A stretch of 64,000 bases of DNA from Gemmatimonas aurantiaca T-27 (GTDB lineage: Bacteria > Gemmatimonadota > Gemmatimonadetes > Gemmatimonadales > Gemmatimonadaceae), in NCBI RefSeq assembly GCF_000010305.1, contig NC_012489.1, positions 62,001 to 126,000 on the forward strand. Reading direction: 5' to 3'. The translations under genes were made by a program, and so were the position numbers. Below the pieces are notes generated by a model. The model had not been told where the DNA came from, searched no databases, and saw only the letters and a list, made by a program, of their open reading frames with translations. Positions 26,824 through 35,643 of this stretch are shown here, piece by piece. Each line of letters begins with the position of its first letter. Position 1 is the first letter of the stretch.

Positions 26824-27162
26824 CTAGAGTGCCTTCAGTAACTGCGTGATCTGACGGCTCAACGCAGGGACATTGTCTTGAATGACGTCCCAAACCAAAT
26901 CGAGGTCCACGCCGAAATAGTCATGGATCAAGCGATCCCGCATGCCAGCCATCTTGCGCCATGCCACGTCGGGATGGGCTGCGCGAAATTCCGTTGGCAA
27001 TTTCTTGGTTGCCTCACCAATGATCTCGAAACTGCGCACGCAAGCACGCTGGAGCGTCGGGTTTCCAAGAAACTGCTCGCGACTTACATCGATCGTCGCC
27101 TGTTCCAGATAGGCGATTTCGTCCGCAATGTGCTGAAGGTATTCACGCGGCGCGAAGGACAT
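26824..27162 (-). CDS. hepT: HepT-like toxin (DUF86 ribonuclease)
   Basis: 112 residues, all-helical. It carries the HEPN R-x4-H-x-Y motif (Arg75, His80, Tyr82 in RDRLIHDYF) near the C-terminus, the active site of HepT RNases. HepT toxins cleave RNA and are inactivated when the partner MntA adds AMP to the tyrosine of this motif. The gene starts 20 bp before the end of mntA, the standard order antitoxin then toxin, so the two are translated together. Confidence 0.85.
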   Translation of the reverse strand: MSFAPREYLQHIADEIAYLEQATIDVSREQFLGNPTLQRACVRSFEIIGEATKKLPTEFRAAHPDVAWRKMAGMRDRLIHDYFGVDLDLVWDVIQDNVPALSRQITQLLKAL

Positions 27163-27460
27163 CCTGAGCTTCGGCGAGGATATAAGGGCGCAGGTACGGA
27201 GAAAGCGACTCCGTCGTGACCAACTCTACTCGGCGTCCCAAAGTCTCTTCCAGGATCTCGCCCAACGCGATCAGATGATCGAACGTCTTCTTTCCTGGCA
27301 CAAATTCCACGAGCACATCGACGTCGCTATCGCTCCGAGCCTCGTTCCTCTGCACAGAACCAAATAGTGCCAGCCTCTGTACGCCCAACCGGAATATCTC
27401 GCGTTGGGTCTCAGCGAGCCGGAGCAGTACATCGTTGCGGGTGAGGGGCGTGGCGTTCAT
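27143..27460 (-). CDS. mntA: MntA-like antitoxin nucleotidyltransferase
   Basis: 105 residues from the ATG at 27460; a GTG at 27466 is also possible. The minimal nucleotidyltransferase motif GS-x10-D-x-D is complete (Gly34, Ser35, Asp46, Asp48 in [18 protein letters not shown]). The family transfers AMP from ATP to the tyrosine of the HepT RXXXXHXY motif and so blocks the toxin. The gene overlaps hepT by 20 bp. The pair forms a type VII toxin-antitoxin system. Confidence 0.85.
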   Translation of the reverse strand: MNATPLTRNDVLLRLAETQREIFRLGVQRLALFGSVQRNEARSDSDVDVLVEFVPGKKTFDHLIALGEILEETLGRRVELVTTESLSPYLRPYILAEAQDVLRAA

Positions 27461-27562
27461 GTGCACAAATCTACATCCGAACTGGTGATTTGGCAGCGTG
27501 GTGGGGGTTGAGTGTCCCGGGATCCCTTCGCTCGTTCTAGCAGGAAAACAGCCACTCAGCGG

Positions 27563-28297
27563 CTACCGTCGATCGTTGGCGATGAGATCCATCATCTCAG
27601 GGTAGTGATACGTCGCACTGCTCGCCGGGTGTTTCCTGGCCGTCGCGATCATGGCCTTTGCGATCTGGTCCACATGAATGGACTTGTACTTCGCCGGTGT
27701 GAGAAATCCAAACAATGGCAGTGTTATCCCCAGAATCCACGGCGTGTGCTGCGAACCCATGATCATCGCCGGACGGAACACGCTCACCACTGCCGGGCCA
27801 CTCGCACGCACCGCCTGTTCGGATTCTCCCTTCACGCGATTGTAGCGCGCCATACCGGCGGCGCCGCTTCCACTGGTGGAAGCCGTTGCGTCTGCGGCCA
27901 CGGCACTCATGAACGCCAGGTGCTGCACCTTGCCGGAATCCCGCAGGCCTCGCGCGAAGGCTTCGTTCAACGCCACATCCACCGCGCGGTGTTCATCGAT
28001 GGTGAGCTTTGCGGTGCCAGCGCCGATGCCGAGCACGCTGAAGCCTTCCAGCTCACCCGGTGTTTCTCGCGCGGCTTCCAAGGTGGCTGCCGTGAGAGAC
28101 TCCGGCTGCATATCGGGAACGAGCTTCTCCACCAGCGTACGGCCCGCCGCCCGGGCCATGGTGACCACTTCGGGCAGCGAGCGGCGTGACAGGGTGATGA
28201 CGGTGCCAAAACCCTCGTCGTGCAACAACGCGCGTATCAATGCGGTTCCGACCGATCCGGAAGCCCCGAGGACAATCGCGGTGCGTGTGCTGGTCAT
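27563..28297 (-). CDS. NAD(P)-binding Rossmann protein (NmrA/HTATIP2-like)
   Basis: 244 residues from the ATG at 28297, preceding a Rossmann loop VLGASGSVGTALIRAL. The fold is that of short atypical SDR or NmrA-like proteins that bind NAD(P): FSVLGIGAGTAK, HLAFMSAVAA and a YNRVKGESE segment resembling the YxxxK pair. The family includes redox sensors and epimerase-like enzymes; a specific substrate is not evident. It ends 102 bp beyond the mntA start region and appears to be its own unit. Confidence 0.7.
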   Translation of the reverse strand: MTSTRTAIVLGASGSVGTALIRALLHDEGFGTVITLSRRSLPEVVTMARAAGRTLVEKLVPDMQPESLTAATLEAARETPGELEGFSVLGIGAGTAKLTIDEHRAVDVALNEAFARGLRDSGKVQHLAFMSAVAADATASTSGSGAAGMARYNRVKGESEQAVRASGPAVVSVFRPAMIMGSQHTPWILGITLPLFGFLTPAKYKSIHVDQIAKAMIATARKHPASSATYHYPEMMDLIANDRR

Positions 28298-28353
28298 CGC
28301 AGGTTCTCGAAGCGTATTGGTGGAGTCGCGCCATGCCCCACCCAAGCTTCGTC

Positions 28354-31300
28354 TTACATCGGCTTCCCCGCAACCTCGGCCAGGTTGTCATCCCGCTCCC
28401 GCTCGATCAGCCGGCGATACGGATCGATACCAGCACGGGTTGGCAGCTTGGGTACGGTGAGCACGATGGTCTGTTTGCCCGAGCGAATGCGATGTTGCTT
28501 GAGGTACAGCGCTTCGCCTGGCGCGTCATACTGCCCTGGGCCTGTGAATACACCCACCTCGATGAGGTCATCCATCGCCACCGGCGTTTGCACACCAATG
28601 CTGTCGGCCCGCGCCTTCGACGCTTCGACAAACAGCGACACCCGATAGCCACCGTCCATTGGTTCAGCCTTCACCGAATCGGCGGTCACGTTCCACAGCG
28701 TGATGTGTTCGAACAAGTCGGACAGCAGCGGCCTGAGCGAGTCGGGTGTCGCCGCCTGCAATTCTGCGTAGAGCGCGTGGGAGGTGGGTGGTGGCGCATC
28801 GGTGCCCGCAAACTTCTCGCGAAACCTCCGCAGGGCGCCGTTCACCGCGTCCGCACCAAGGCGTTCACGCAAGGTGTACATCGCCACCGCGCCTTTGAAG
28901 TAGAACACGTAACGCTGACTCACCACGTCCAGCAGCGGCGCCTCGCGGTTGGTATACACCCGCCGGCCGCGCAGGTACTCGGTCATGTTGTAGTCGTAGA
29001 ACCGTCGCGCCATCTCTGTGCCGTATGTGTGCTCCAGCACCATCATGGAGCTGTACTGGGCGAGCGTCTCCGACACCATGGCCGCGCCTGCGGCCTGTGC
29101 GGGAATCACCTGACCGCCCCACCACTGGTGTGCGGTTTCGTGAGCGACGACAAAAAACGGCCGATCCACATCACCAGAATCCACGCGCGTGAGGAATGCG
29201 CTGCCCTCCGAGAACGTGATGGTGTGCGGATGCGCGCGGGCAAATGATGCATACCGTGGAAACTCCACCACGCGCAGTTCGCGGTACTGATACGGCCCAA
29301 ACTGTTCGGTGTAGTACGCCAGTGATGCCTGCATGCTGCGCAGCATCCGGTCCACATTCACATCGTGCGTAGGATGGTGATACACTCGCAGCGGGATGCC
29401 CTGCCACTGCGCTTCGCGTACCGCGTATTCGGCAGACAGCACGCCGCCGCCGTAACGAAGGGGTTCTGCTGTGCGATAGTGAAAATAACGACGGCCTTTC
29501 TCCTCCCACTCACGCACCAGCACTCCCGGGGTGACGGCTGTCTGGCGCGCATCCGTACCAATGATCGTCTCCACGTTCACCAACTGCACGGTATTGGCCC
29601 CGCCGCGTGTTTCCACATCGCCCGCGCTGGGTGGCAGCGTGCGCGGGGGCAGGCCAAGTTCGCGGCGCAGTTGGTCATCGGTCACTTCGCGTCCGACCTT
29701 GTAACCCAGCGTCGGCAACCAGCCCCCTTCGATGTACGCCCCATTGGGTGCCACGTCGGTGGGAGCGCCGTCATTGCGAAACCCGCGCGGACGATGCGAC
29801 AGCTCGAACGTCATGGCGATGGAATCGCCCGGCGCCAGTGACTGCTCCAGCGCATAAATGCGATAGAGCCGCACGGAATCATCCGTGACCATCCGCGTGG
29901 CGCGATCAAACGTCATGGCGCGTGTCTCCACATCGGCACTCGACAGCACATGCAACGAGTCGATGGTCCGGTCGGTGCGATTCACAAACCGGAACGTGCC
30001 GCGGATCTCGGCCGCGCGCGCCGAGGGGTAGAGTTCGACGCGCATCTGCACGTCTGACAAACTCGGTTCCGGTGCGTCCTGGAATCGTTTGTATCGGCGC
30101 TCGTACTCGGCGCGTTGCGCGGCCATCTCGCCCGGTGTGCGATACTTGTTCAGCACGTTCGTGTTGTAGAACACGAAGCCACCCAGTGCGACAATGAGCG
30201 TGGCCGCCACTGCCGCGGCGCGCCGTACGGGGCCATGAAAGCGCTGTCGCGCGAGCTGCCATCGCAGCCCCATACCGCGCTCGCGTCCGCGCACCCAGAA
30301 CAGACTCGCCAGCACGGCCAGCATCAACGCCCACGCCGCCCAATACAGCTTGAACCACACCAGGCCCTGCAGGAACGGCGCGAGTCCGTTGAGATCGGAC
30401 CAGGTCCACCCCGGATCCGACCCGTACACCAGCATGCGATGGCGCACGCCAACGTATTCGGCTGTCACGGTGAACGCGAAGTACAGCACCACCACCAAGT
30501 GCCCGAGATACTTGTTGTTCACGATCACGTGCACGGCCATGGCCAGCGCGGCCAGCAGCACGTAGTCCACCAGTTTCACACCAAACAGCAGCTCGAGATA
30601 CACACCAAGCTCGTAGCGATAGTAGCCACGCAGCGACTGCAGCAACACGCCAGCGGCCATGAACACCGTCTGCAACGTGACCAGCATGGCTACCAGGGCC
30701 AGGAATCGTCCCAGCAATGCCACGCTGTTGGGCACCGGTGTCACGGCCGCGATATCACCCATGCCCACCTCGCGTTCGCGCCACACCAGCTCACCCGCAA
30801 AGATGGCAATGAGCAGGGCCATCACCGGGCCCAGCGCACTACTCAGCACCGTGCCCGCAATCAGGTGTGTCACCGGCCAGGTGGAGGTGCCGAAGATCTC
30901 CGTGCCCACGTCCCACCCGAACGCAAACACAAAACCCAGCGCGCCCACGAGAATCACCAGGAACGCCCGCGTCACGGCGATCTCGCGCCACGCTCGCGTG
31001 GTCACGGCCATCGTTTGCCGAATACGTGCTCCAAACGAGAACGAGCGACCGGTGGTGGGCGTATGTACCACCGCAATGGGGGCTACTCGCTCAGGCGCCG
31101 TGTCCACTACCGCGCGCCGGCGCCACCAGTTCCGCTTGGCCGCCCCTGCTGGATGTACAAACCGGAACCGTGATACCAGGATGGCAAACACGCCCACCGC
31201 GATGGCCAGCCACAGGGCGCGATTGAGCAGCAACAGCTTCGTCCATCCAATGAGCTGCACATTGGTTTCGGCCGGTGTCCAGAAGCGACTCGCCACCTCC

Positions 31301-31932
31301 ACCGCGCGACTGCCAAACGGGTCGATGAGCACCGACAATGTCTGGTTGTCCAAGGCATCGGTGAACTCGCCAGCCGCTTTGCTGAGCACCCACAGCGCGA
31401 TGCCACCGAAGTACGTCGCCAGCGACTGTCGCATGAGTGCTGCCGCCGCAAACATGCAGACGCCGATCAGGACCATGTTGGGCAGCAGAACCAGTAGATA
31501 GGTCTGCGCATACGCCGCCGGTTGTATCGGCCCGAATTTCCCGGCCTGCATGTACGGCATCACCGCAGCCAGCATGAGTCCCAGCGGCACGCCGAGCAGC
31601 AGCACCGCATTCACTACCACCCCACCAAGGAAACGTCCGGTCAGGTAGTGCGATTCGCGGAGTGGCGACGTGTAGAACAGGGAGTGCATGCGCGTCTGCA
31701 CATCACGCGCTGCCGCGTCGCCAAAGACACCCGCGGTGACCAGCATGCCGATGCCGCCCACCACCGCGGCAATGTTCATGATCATCACCGGCGCATTGAG
31801 ATACTGGCTGCTGCCATTGATGGCGTGCATCATGAGGAACGGCACGCCGAACAGTACGAGCGCATACACCCAGGTGGACGGCTGGCGCAGCCGATATTGC
31901 ACTTCGAACCGGAACACCTCACGCAGGGTCAT
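28354..31932 (-). CDS. ABC-2 type permease fused to M1-family aminopeptidase
   Basis: 1192 residues from the ATG at 31932. The first ~700 residues hold about twelve TM segments in two ABC-2 permease-like sets. The C-terminal ~450 residues are an M1 metallopeptidase domain with the zinc site HETAHQWWGG (His931, Glu932, His935) and the downstream Glu in SETLAQYSS as third ligand. It would export peptides or modify something at the cell surface with the peptidase outside. The fusion is known from Bacteroidetes and Gemmatimonadota. It is translated with the ATPase gene through an ATGA overlap. Confidence 0.85.
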   Translation of the reverse strand: MTLREVFRFEVQYRLRQPSTWVYALVLFGVPFLMMHAINGSSQYLNAPVMIMNIAAVVGGIGMLVTAGVFGDAAARDVQTRMHSLFYTSPLRESHYLTGRFLGGVVVNAVLLLGVPLGLMLAAVMPYMQAGKFGPIQPAAYAQTYLLVLLPNMVLIGVCMFAAAALMRQSLATYFGGIALWVLSKAAGEFTDALDNQTLSVLIDPFGSRAVEVASRFWTPAETNVQLIGWTKLLLLNRALWLAIAVGVFAILVSRFRFVHPAGAAKRNWWRRRAVVDTAPERVAPIAVVHTPTTGRSFSFGARIRQTMAVTTRAWREIAVTRAFLVILVGALGFVFAFGWDVGTEIFGTSTWPVTHLIAGTVLSSALGPVMALLIAIFAGELVWREREVGMGDIAAVTPVPNSVALLGRFLALVAMLVTLQTVFMAAGVLLQSLRGYYRYELGVYLELLFGVKLVDYVLLAALAMAVHVIVNNKYLGHLVVVLYFAFTVTAEYVGVRHRMLVYGSDPGWTWSDLNGLAPFLQGLVWFKLYWAAWALMLAVLASLFWVRGRERGMGLRWQLARQRFHGPVRRAAAVAATLIVALGGFVFYNTNVLNKYRTPGEMAAQRAEYERRYKRFQDAPEPSLSDVQMRVELYPSARAAEIRGTFRFVNRTDRTIDSLHVLSSADVETRAMTFDRATRMVTDDSVRLYRIYALEQSLAPGDSIAMTFELSHRPRGFRNDGAPTDVAPNGAYIEGGWLPTLGYKVGREVTDDQLRRELGLPPRTLPPSAGDVETRGGANTVQLVNVETIIGTDARQTAVTPGVLVREWEEKGRRYFHYRTAEPLRYGGGVLSAEYAVREAQWQGIPLRVYHHPTHDVNVDRMLRSMQASLAYYTEQFGPYQYRELRVVEFPRYASFARAHPHTITFSEGSAFLTRVDSGDVDRPFFVVAHETAHQWWGGQVIPAQAAGAAMVSETLAQYSSMMVLEHTYGTEMARRFYDYNMTEYLRGRRVYTNREAPLLDVVSQRYVFYFKGAVAMYTLRERLGADAVNGALRRFREKFAGTDAPPPTSHALYAELQAATPDSLRPLLSDLFEHITLWNVTADSVKAEPMDGGYRVSLFVEASKARADSIGVQTPVAMDDLIEVGVFTGPGQYDAPGEALYLKQHRIRSGKQTIVLTVPKLPTRAGIDPYRRLIERERDDNLAEVAGKPM

Positions 31933-32858
31933 GACGCGGCCTGCGATGTGGCTGCCTCTGCGCCATCGTGCCCGGTCATGACGCTGAAGTACACGTCTTC
32001 GAGGTCTGGCTCCACCGCCTCGAACTCGGGTCCCGGCGACGACTCGGCGTGCACATGCACCAGCGTGCGCCCCGAGAGCAGCTTGGTGCAGATCACACGA
32101 TGCCGGCGCTCCACGTCGGCCAGTTCCTGTCTTGCCACCACACGCTTCCAGATGTGCCCGCGGAGGGCCGCAATGGCCGCCAGGGGTTCGGCCTCGATGA
32201 GAATCTGCCCCTTGTTGATGACCGCCATGCGACTGCACAGCTCCGCCACATCTTCCACGATGTGCGTGGAGAGAATCACCACCGCCTGTTCACCGAGCTC
32301 GCTGAGCAGATTGAGAAAGCGGACCCGCTCGGCTGGGTCGAGCCCCGCGGTGGGCTCGTCCACGATGATGAGCGACGGACCACCGAGCAGTGCGACCGCA
32401 ATGCCGAAGCGTTGCCGCATGCCACCGGAGTAACCGCCCAGACGCTCGCGGCGCACGTCCCAGAGATTGGTTTGCCGCAGCAGTGATTCCACCACACGAC
32501 TGCGCTCGAGGTGCTGCGTGAACCCTTCGAGTACCGCGAAATGATCGAGCAATCGCTCGGCGCTCACATTGGGATACACGCCGAACTCCTGGGGCAGGTA
32601 GCCCAGTGTGCGGCGTACGCGGTCTTTCTCGCGCACCACGTCGATCAGATGTGGTGACGCAGCACCCTGTTCGTCGAGCGTGATGGAGCCCGTGTCGGGG
32701 TCCTGCAGCGTGGCGATGGTGCGCATGAGCGTGGACTTGCCGGCGCCGTTGGGACCGAGCAGGCCATACATGCCGCGCGGGATATCGAGCGTGACGCCGC
32801 GCAGTGCGCGTACGCCGTTGGAGTACGTCTTGGTGACGTCGCGGATGGCGAGGTGCAT
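31929..32858 (-). CDS. ABC transporter ATP-binding protein (ABC-2 partner)
   Basis: 309 residues. Walker A GPNGAGKST (35-43), the switch segment GYLPQEFGVYPNV, signature YSGGMRQR, Walker B LIIVDEPTAGLDP and the His of STHIVED are complete. The C-terminal 80 residues form the extension usual for ABC-2/CcmA-type ATPases. It drives the permease-aminopeptidase fusion encoded next; the ATG of that gene overlaps this stop (ATGA). A well-defined two-gene operon. Confidence 0.85.
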   Translation of the reverse strand: MHLAIRDVTKTYSNGVRALRGVTLDIPRGMYGLLGPNGAGKSTLMRTIATLQDPDTGSITLDEQGAASPHLIDVVREKDRVRRTLGYLPQEFGVYPNVSAERLLDHFAVLEGFTQHLERSRVVESLLRQTNLWDVRRERLGGYSGGMRQRFGIAVALLGGPSLIIVDEPTAGLDPAERVRFLNLLSELGEQAVVILSTHIVEDVAELCSRMAVINKGQILIEAEPLAAIAALRGHIWKRVVARQELADVERRHRVICTKLLSGRTLVHVHAESSPGPEFEAVEPDLEDVYFSVMTGHDGAEAATSQAAS

Positions 32859-33008
32859 CGGTCCGGGGGGCGGGACGAACGGTGGGGGGCCTCGCGGGGG
32901 GCGCGATGCCTTGTGCCGTGCGTACGGCCCGGACCGGCTGGTGTGTCAGGGCGGGTGGTGTGTGTCATTTCGTCACGCCTTCCTGCCCGCCACCTCCATT
33001 CATCAATC

Positions 33009-33053
33009 TATGTCACAATTGACATATGTCGGATTGGACATATACATTGACCG
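33009..33053 (+). promoter_or_regulatory. HigBA promoter with two adjoining operator dyads
   Basis: Two perfect dyads built from the same half-sites: TATGTCA-N4-TGACATA (33009-33026) and TATGTC-N6-GACATA (33025-33042). A TTGACA -35 (33019-33024) and TATACA -10 (33041-33046) with 16-bp spacing lie inside them. The predicted start of transcription falls at or next to the higB ATG (33054), so the transcript would be almost leaderless. A HigA dimer per dyad is the natural reading. Confidence 0.7.
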
Positions 33054-33401
33054 ATGGCTGAATCTCGGCGACCCTTGGTTTGGTTGCACGGTGAAATCAA
33101 GACACCGCCATTTAGCGCGACTGCGCGGATCGAGACAGGCCTTCTGCTACGGCGTTTGCAGCGCGGCGAAAAGATTGGGTTACCCCACGTTCGCCCGATG
33201 CCGGTCATTGGTGCTCGTTGTGCCGAACTTCGTATCGTGGACGAGAACGTCACATGGCGAATCCTGTATCGTGCGGACGTCGATGCCATTGTGATCGTCG
33301 CGGTGTTTGCGAAGAAGACCCAGGCCACTCCCGCGACAATCCTGGCGGCGGCCAAGGCACGTCTACGGCAGTACGATCGAGCAACTCGAGGAGAGGACTG
33401 A
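33054..33401 (+). CDS. higB: HigB/RelE-like toxin (Gp49 type)
   Basis: 115 residues. Small basic protein with the RelE/HigB fold: LVWLHGEIKTPPFS start, LRRLQRGEKIGLPHVRPMPVIGARCAELRI, then WRILYRADVDAIVIVAVFAKKTQATP. The second segment matches the Gp49-like HigB family (the PLP-LxxLRI strand) and FAKKTQ is its usual third strand. It should cleave translated mRNA on the ribosome. Toxin-first order and a TGATG overlap with the antitoxin are typical of HigBA. No clear ribosome-binding site precedes its ATG. Confidence 0.8.
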   Translation: MAESRRPLVWLHGEIKTPPFSATARIETGLLLRRLQRGEKIGLPHVRPMPVIGARCAELRIVDENVTWRILYRADVDAIVIVAVFAKKTQATPATILAAAKARLRQYDRATRGED

Positions 33402-33733
33402 TGCGAAAGATCAAGCAGAAAGCACTGGAAGCCAAAGGCTGGCGCGTCGGTTCTGCGGAGGAGTTCCTAGAGCTCGCGCCGGAAGAGATTGCATTCGTGG
33501 AACTGAAGCTGCGATTGAGTGATGCACTCAAGGCCCGTCGAGAGAAACTGAAGCTGTCACAGGGCGCTGTCGCGAAGCAGTTGCGGTCGAGCCAATCTCG
33601 TGTGGCGAAGATGGAGTCGGGTGAAGCGTCCGTTTCACTCGATCTTCTGGTGCGTGCACTGGTGAGTCTTGGCGCCACCACGAATGACCTGGCCAAGGCT
33701 ATTCAATCCAAGAAAAAGCATGTAGCCGCTTGA
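33401..33733 (+). CDS. higA: HigA-like antitoxin (XRE family)
   Basis: 110 residues from the ATG at 33401. The middle part is an HTH_3 domain: LSDALKARREKLKLSQGAVAKQLRSSQSRVAKMESGEASVSLDLLVRALVSLGA. The N-terminal helical region likely contacts HigB. The start overlaps the higB stop by one base (TGATG). It neutralises HigB and, from the dyads at 33009-33042, represses the operon. Confidence 0.85.
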   Translation: MRKIKQKALEAKGWRVGSAEEFLELAPEEIAFVELKLRLSDALKARREKLKLSQGAVAKQLRSSQSRVAKMESGEASVSLDLLVRALVSLGATTNDLAKAIQSKKKHVAA

Positions 33734-33745
33734 GTGGATGGCCGT

Positions 33746-34579
33746 TCAGGAGAGCGAATCGGCGGCAGTCCAGCCTTCGTGCGTGAGTTCGAACACCTCA
33801 CCTGCTGTGCCTCGGGCCACCACGAGCTGCGCACGCAGCAACTCTTCGAGTGCGGCCTCCCATCTGGCCATCTCGCGATTGCTGCCTTCGCCGAAGGTCT
33901 GCTCACCGGCCTGGAGAAACTCGCCGTTGGCAAACGAGAACTTCCAGATGTGGCCATCGTTCTGCGACGCACCGGCCTTGAGTAGTGTCTTGGCTTCTGC
34001 GCTCAGTTCGGCCGGTGCCGGGCGCGTGTGGGCGTCGTCATCCCGCGGTGTGCCGATGATGCCTTGCAGGTAACTGTTCTTGGCGAGGCAGAACGAGAGT
34101 TGCTTGGAGAGTTTGTGCCGCAGCTCCTCACTGTCGTCGAAGCCTTCCACGAGTCCCTGCTGCATCCACTTCGCCTTGGCCTCGCGCACGTTGGCGTATT
34201 GTGCGGGGTCGATGGAATCGGGGGCGACGGGACGTGAGGAGAAGTAGAGCATGGCGGGCTTGCCACTGGCCACGTGGGCTTCGATTTCTTCCACCGTACC
34301 GCTGGCGGCTTTGCCGGTGGGTGTGCCCAGGCGCGTCCAGAAGACGCCGATGAGCAGGTCGCAGTCGGAGAGGATGCGATCGTTGATGAGCTGTTGCGGC
34401 CGCGCGCCGAGTTCGGGGGAGGCGTGGGTGTCCCAGCCCACGGCGGAGAGCATGACGCGGGAGGCGCGGGCATTGATGTCATTCCAGTCGTGAATGACCG
34501 CGCGGATGATTTCGCGCTCTTCGTTCACGTCGCCAGGTGAGGCGATCATCACGGGGATGACGGTTGCTTGGTAGGCCAT
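33746..34579 (-). CDS. DUF4062-type protein
   Basis: 277 residues from the ATG at 34579 (a TTG at 34585 is an alternative). N-terminal ~130 residues: IPVMIASPGDVNEEREIIRAVIHDWN and QLINDRILSDCDLLIGVFWTRLGTPTG, the SPGDV and W-R-GTPTG signatures of DUF4062, a domain related to TIR/nucleoside deoxyribosyltransferase folds and common at the N-terminus of NLR-like defence proteins. The C-terminal ~80 residues look like a winged-helix (WEAALEELLRAQLVVARG...FELTHEGWTAAD). No NTPase domain is attached. It converges on higA, 12 bp away. Immune role is inferred. Confidence 0.65.
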   Translation of the reverse strand: MAYQATVIPVMIASPGDVNEEREIIRAVIHDWNDINARASRVMLSAVGWDTHASPELGARPQQLINDRILSDCDLLIGVFWTRLGTPTGKAASGTVEEIEAHVASGKPAMLYFSSRPVAPDSIDPAQYANVREAKAKWMQQGLVEGFDDSEELRHKLSKQLSFCLAKNSYLQGIIGTPRDDDAHTRPAPAELSAEAKTLLKAGASQNDGHIWKFSFANGEFLQAGEQTFGEGSNREMARWEAALEELLRAQLVVARGTAGEVFELTHEGWTAADSLS

Positions 34580-34663
34580 GGACAAGCGATGGTGGGATCG
34601 ATGAGTGAGGTGCAGAGACGATGAGCCGATTCATCGCATTCGGCAATCCCGACCAGCGTACGG

Positions 34664-35131
34664 CTAGCGAATGGGAATGAATGACACGCCGGCCAGGTCG
34701 AGTATGAGTCCGACAACCATGACCACGAACAGCCCACAGAGCGCCCAGACGAATCCCGCGACGAACTGGCGGCTTCGCGATTCAGGCAGCGAGACCCGGA
34801 GTGTGCGCCGAGCAATCACGAATGTTGGAACCGCAAGGATGATGAGGGCTGTGACGATAAACAGCAGGTAGAAGCCGGGTTGGTGGATTCGGGTCATGTC
34901 CACGCCGATGCTGCGCTGTACGGCGAGACTGCGCAGTGTACCGAGGGCGCCGAGACCGATGCTGGTGGCAATCCAGAGCACGACCAGTCGTGCGTGGCCG
35001 AATCGCTGAACGATCGCATCGGCGGCGATCGCAAACACGCCTCCAACAACGCCGAGGAGCAGCAGGAATGAAACGAATGTGAGAGCGTACGTACCAGCCA
35101 AAGTCTCTCTCTCCAGGATCGGCGTAGTCAT
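34664..35131 (-). CDS. Small multi-pass membrane protein of unknown function
   Basis: 155 residues with about four hydrophobic segments (near 14-38, 48-66, 87-106, 127-150). No conserved motif is recognised; the sequence TYALTFVSFLLLLGVVGGVFAIAADAIV starts the first helix. It lies between the DUF4062 gene and the ArsR operon, divergent from the latter. Function is unknown. Confidence 0.5.
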   Translation of the reverse strand: MTTPILERETLAGTYALTFVSFLLLLGVVGGVFAIAADAIVQRFGHARLVVLWIATSIGLGALGTLRSLAVQRSIGVDMTRIHQPGFYLLFIVTALIILAVPTFVIARRTLRVSLPESRSRQFVAGFVWALCGLFVVMVVGLILDLAGVSFIPIR

Positions 35132-35221
35132 GCACCGACGGTGTGCTCACGGTTGAGACCGCAGACAGTGCTTCAATAGGCCGCCCGGGCAGCGTGTCGG
35201 CAACCAGACTGAGGATCTGAA

Positions 35222-35259
35222 ACTTAGGTATTTACAGAAGTGTTTTCGTGTGGTAGGAT
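35222..35259 (+). promoter_or_regulatory. Promoter and probable ArsR operator before the ArsR/AHSA1 operon
   Basis: ACTTAGGTATTTACAGAAGT (35222-35241) is a dyad at seven of ten pairs (ACTT-x2-GTA...TAC-x2-AAGT). It overlaps a TTTACA -35 box (35231-35236); TAGGAT (35254-35259) is the -10 at 17-bp spacing. The AT-rich patch stands out from the surrounding GC-rich DNA. Binding by the product of 35302-35643 would shut the promoter. Confidence 0.55.
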
Positions 35260-35301
35260 CCAGTAGTCAAATCGGATCCCCGCCCTTTGGATGGTGCCAG
35301 C

Positions 35302-35643
35302 ATGGTTCAGGCCGCAACCACCGACGCTGTCTTTCACGCCTTGTCCAACCCCACCAGGCGCCGAGTACTGGAGCGCCTCTCCATGGGCCCTGCCACGGTG
35401 AGTGAGTTGGCGGAGCCGTTCGACATGCAGTTGCCGTCGTTCGTGCAGCACCTCTCGGTGCTCGAGCGGAGCCGTCTGGTGAAGTCGAAGAAGAGTGGAC
35501 GTGTGCGCACGTACGAAATCGCGCCCGAGCGGCTCAAGGTGGCCGAAGGTTGGCTGGCCGAGCGTCGTCAGTTGTGGGAAGCGCGTCTGGACCAGTTCGA
35601 TCGGGTCATCAAACACCTCAAGCAGCGGGAGACCGAATCATGA
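35302..35643 (+). CDS. ArsR-family transcriptional regulator
   Basis: 113 residues from the ATG at 35302; a TTG at 35287 is weaker. The winged helix reads VFHALSNPTRRRVLERLSMGPATVSELAEPFDMQLPSFVQHLSVLERSRLVKSKKSGRVRTYEI, without the metal-binding cysteines of the classical arsenic sensors. This subtype is almost always encoded next to an AHSA1/SRPBCC gene, as here, where the start of the next gene overlaps its stop (ATGA). It likely responds to a small molecule bound by the partner or to an unknown signal. Confidence 0.85.
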   Translation: MVQAATTDAVFHALSNPTRRRVLERLSMGPATVSELAEPFDMQLPSFVQHLSVLERSRLVKSKKSGRVRTYEIAPERLKVAEGWLAERRQLWEARLDQFDRVIKHLKQRETES

